Assembly: GCA_949295325.1 (NCBI GenBank)
Contig: CASFKG010000001.1
Span: forward strand, 455,928 to 519,927
Origin: an uncultured bacterium
Lineage (GTDB): Bacteria; Bacillota_I; Bacilli_A; RFN20; CAG-826
DNA length: 64,000 nt
Direction: 5' to 3'
Below, in pieces: positions 62,439 through 64,000 of the stretch (the stretch's first letter is position 1; each line of letters starts with the position of its first letter). Under the pieces are notes generated by a model that worked only from the letters and a program-made list of their open reading frames with translations, made no database searches and had not been told where the DNA came from. The translations under genes and the position numbers were made by a program.

Positions 62439-62940
62439 CATCGTCCTCCATGGTTATGTCAATAACCTCATCTTCCGATTCCGGGGCTTTCTGCTCTATC
62501 GCGGTTGGGGAAGCCGCCGCCGCGGCATTGGCTTGTTCGATGGCCCTATGATCGACTCCGGGGATATCGGGAATCCTCGCGTTGGGTAAGGGCGGAACGG
62601 CAGCGCCGCCGAAATTGGGCTGATTGTTTTGGGGCGGCACGCCCTGGTAGATATTCTGCTGCACGTAGACGTTCGTCGTTGCGGGCTTTACTTCCGCGGG
62701 GGTCTTGCTTTCCTCCCCGTCGTTCTCCAGACCTTTGTCTAATAGGCGTTCCGCCTTCACGTCTTCTTCGAATTCCGGGAAGAACTTCTGTCCCTTGAAG
62801 AACCTCACCAGTCCCGCGAATCCGGTTACAACAAAGTTGTAAAGGCCATAGATGGAGAACGCCAAAAGGACGAGCAGAAGCACCGGGCTAAGGATCATGT
62901 AGAGCAATCCCAATCCGAAGGACTTGATGAAGTTAAGCAT
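62425..62940 (-). CDS. Membrane protein with long disordered acidic tail
   Basis: 171 residues from the ATG at 62940, which overlaps the end of the upstream gene by 8 bp and follows AAGGAAAGGG. One N-terminal TM region (about 8-40), then a low-complexity Pro/Asn/Ala/Glu-rich tail ending in an acidic cluster (EDEVIDITMEDDD). No family recognised. Confidence 0.7.
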   Translation of the reverse strand: MLNFIKSFGLGLLYMILSPVLLLVLLAFSIYGLYNFVVTGFAGLVRFFKGQKFFPEFEEDVKAERLLDKGLENDGEESKTPAEVKPATTNVYVQQNIYQGVPPQNNQPNFGGAAVPPLPNARIPDIPGVDHRAIEQANAAAAASPTAIEQKAPESEDEVIDITMEDDDGQQ

Positions 62941-63877
62941 TTCCCTTTCCTTGCCTAGAGATAATAGCACTAGTTAGGCCGCCTATACCCGCGGATAAAA
63001 AATACAAAGACGCCAAGGTGGCGGCGGTTTCGTAGGGGAGATAGGAGTAGATGGCTGCCATGAGGATGAGCGAGACAAAGCATCCGAATCCGAAAACCAC
63101 CCAGCCGGCCTTGCTTCCCGAGTAGTGGATTGTCGCCAAGGACATGAGCCCGGAGTAGATGCTCATAAGGAAGGAAACATAGCAGAGGCTAGGCAGATAG
63201 AAGGCTCCTGCAAGTGTCGTCGCCGTAAAGAATACGGTCAAAGCCGGAAACAGAAACGGAAAGGCGTTTTCCGGCGCAAAATCCGCTTTGAATCTTCCGA
63301 ATTCGAGGCTGATCACGAAGGCCGATAGAGCGGTGGCGAGACTTGCATAACAAAAAACGATTGCCGGGAAGAGGGCCTGACCGAATGAATTATCCGCGAT
63401 TCCCATCACCGTAAGCAGTAGGGTCACCGGGTTTATTCCGTATAGAAAATCGATCAAAGGGAGGCAGGCATAGACGATCCCCGTGTAGGCAAGAGACGAA
63501 AGAAGGGTCAGAAGGCTTAGCGGGAGTCCCTTCTTCGACAAATATCCGAAAACCAAGCCGACGACGATGCTTGGGAAGGTGTAAAAAAGCGTTGATTCGT
63601 AGTTGTAGGCAGTTACCGCAAGGGAAAGGCCGAGGGAGGCCACCGCGTATATCAGACAATAACGTCCTTTGCAGAGCAATCCGGTCAAAGCGCTTGCCGG
63701 CGGTAGCAGGAGCATTACCAATAGTCCCCCAAGAGGCAAAAAGGAGGCGACGACGCTCAGCAATACGTTTACCGCCGCCATGACGGAAACGAAGGCGACG
63801 TTTTCGTTTTTGCTGACCCTCGGGGCGAAGAACACCACGCTAATTATTGTTGCACCGGCCGCAAAAGAAAAACACAT
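62933..63877 (-). CDS. Polytopic membrane protein, YybS/DUF2232-like (tentative)
   Basis: 314 residues with about eight TM helices and Gly/Pro-rich repeats of PPASALTGLL type. The topology resembles DUF2232 (YybS) proteins of Bacilli; the match is by look only. First gene of the minus-strand trio. Confidence 0.6.
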   Translation of the reverse strand: MCFSFAAGATIISVVFFAPRVSKNENVAFVSVMAAVNVLLSVVASFLPLGGLLVMLLLPPASALTGLLCKGRYCLIYAVASLGLSLAVTAYNYESTLFYTFPSIVVGLVFGYLSKKGLPLSLLTLLSSLAYTGIVYACLPLIDFLYGINPVTLLLTVMGIADNSFGQALFPAIVFCYASLATALSAFVISLEFGRFKADFAPENAFPFLFPALTVFFTATTLAGAFYLPSLCYVSFLMSIYSGLMSLATIHYSGSKAGWVVFGFGCFVSLILMAAIYSYLPYETAATLASLYFLSAGIGGLTSAIISRQGKGNA

Positions 63878-63940
63878 AAATCGATGTCCTGAATTTATCC
63901 CAGCGGCTTCGTGGTGCTTTCTAAGAAAGCAATATCTATT

Positions 63941-63946
63941 TAAACT
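63941..63946 (+). promoter_or_regulatory. -10 element of helicase gene (leaderless)
   Basis: TAAACT ends 6 nt before the GTG at 63953. Confidence 0.4.
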
Positions 63947-63952
63947 ATACGG

Positions 63953-64000
63953 GTGGATTACTCGTCTTTGCTCAATGAAAGACAGCTTGCCGCTGTCGAA
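63953..64000 (+). CDS. UvrD/PcrA-type helicase, N terminus only (runs off window)
   Basis: Sixteen codons from a GTG, reading MDYSSLLNERQLAAVE to the last base of the window. The LN..Q..AV pattern is the Q-motif that begins UvrD/PcrA/Rep-type and related superfamily 1 helicases. Too short for more; start chosen from the -10 spacing. Confidence 0.55.
   Translation, partial: MDYSSLLNERQLAAVE

Overview
The window looks like chromosome of a low-redundancy, compact member of the Bacillota (class Bacilli, possibly an uncultured gut or rumen lineage near the Erysipelotrichia/Mollicutes). Evidence seen: gene orders rpsF-ssb-rpsR and gdpP-rplI-dnaB-walJ-like-rlmH, a TPP riboswitch before a ThiT-type transporter, tsaE-tsaB-rimI-tsaD, many lipoproteins with a 'SACGG/ASCGG' lipobox, no outer-membrane genes, 4-bp ATGA overlaps, and convergent genes that overlap at their 3' ends. 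UGA is used as a stop (standard code). The lineage is an inference; the domain and phylum level are well supported.

Layout. 1-3.8 kb: end of an ABC exporter, lysS and rpsF-ssb-rpsR. 3.9-4.3 kb: a tmRNA-like RNA distinct from the true ssrA. 4.4-6.8 kb: GH3 beta-glucosidase with permuted domains. 6.9-7.2 kb: decayed acyltransferase. 7.4-16.1 kb: gdpP-rplI-dnaB-MBL-rlmH, a HAD phosphatase, UDP-glucose dehydrogenase and a membrane protein. 16.2-16.7 kb: ssrA. 16.7-19.9 kb: an AT-rich patch with a nitroreductase and an ATPase, probably acquired. 19.9-42.8 kb: a large beta-1,3-glucan (laminarin-type) utilisation locus. 42.9-44.2 kb: eno. 44.3-52.8 kb: cell-surface polysaccharide genes and a dead lipoprotein gene. 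52.8-64 kb: ung, TPP riboswitch-thiT, a DUF402 gene, FNR-like reductase, the t6A operon, asnS, membrane proteins and the start of a UvrD/PcrA-type helicase.

How the glucan locus fits together. Secreted lipoproteins (GH81, three GH16 enzymes and apparently non-catalytic surface proteins with beta-helix, InlB-repeat and sandwich domains) would cut and hold beta-glucan at the cell surface. An ABC importer (binding lipoprotein, two permeases, and an ATPase encoded in the same operon) would take in oligosaccharides. A 1048-residue inverting phosphorylase and the distant GH3 enzyme would finish degradation in the cytoplasm. A LacI-family regulator lies in the middle. Three promoters in the locus are each bracketed by two copies of a 12-bp GAAANCGNTTTC-type operator about 57-61 bp apart, which suggests one coordinated, repressible regulon.

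A second global theme is initiation. At least fifteen genes have a -10 hexamer ending only 6-10 nt before the start codon, so their mRNAs should be leaderless, while genes inside operons carry strong Shine-Dalgarno sites. Several of these and other promoters also carry perfect inverted repeats on or next to the -10 element.
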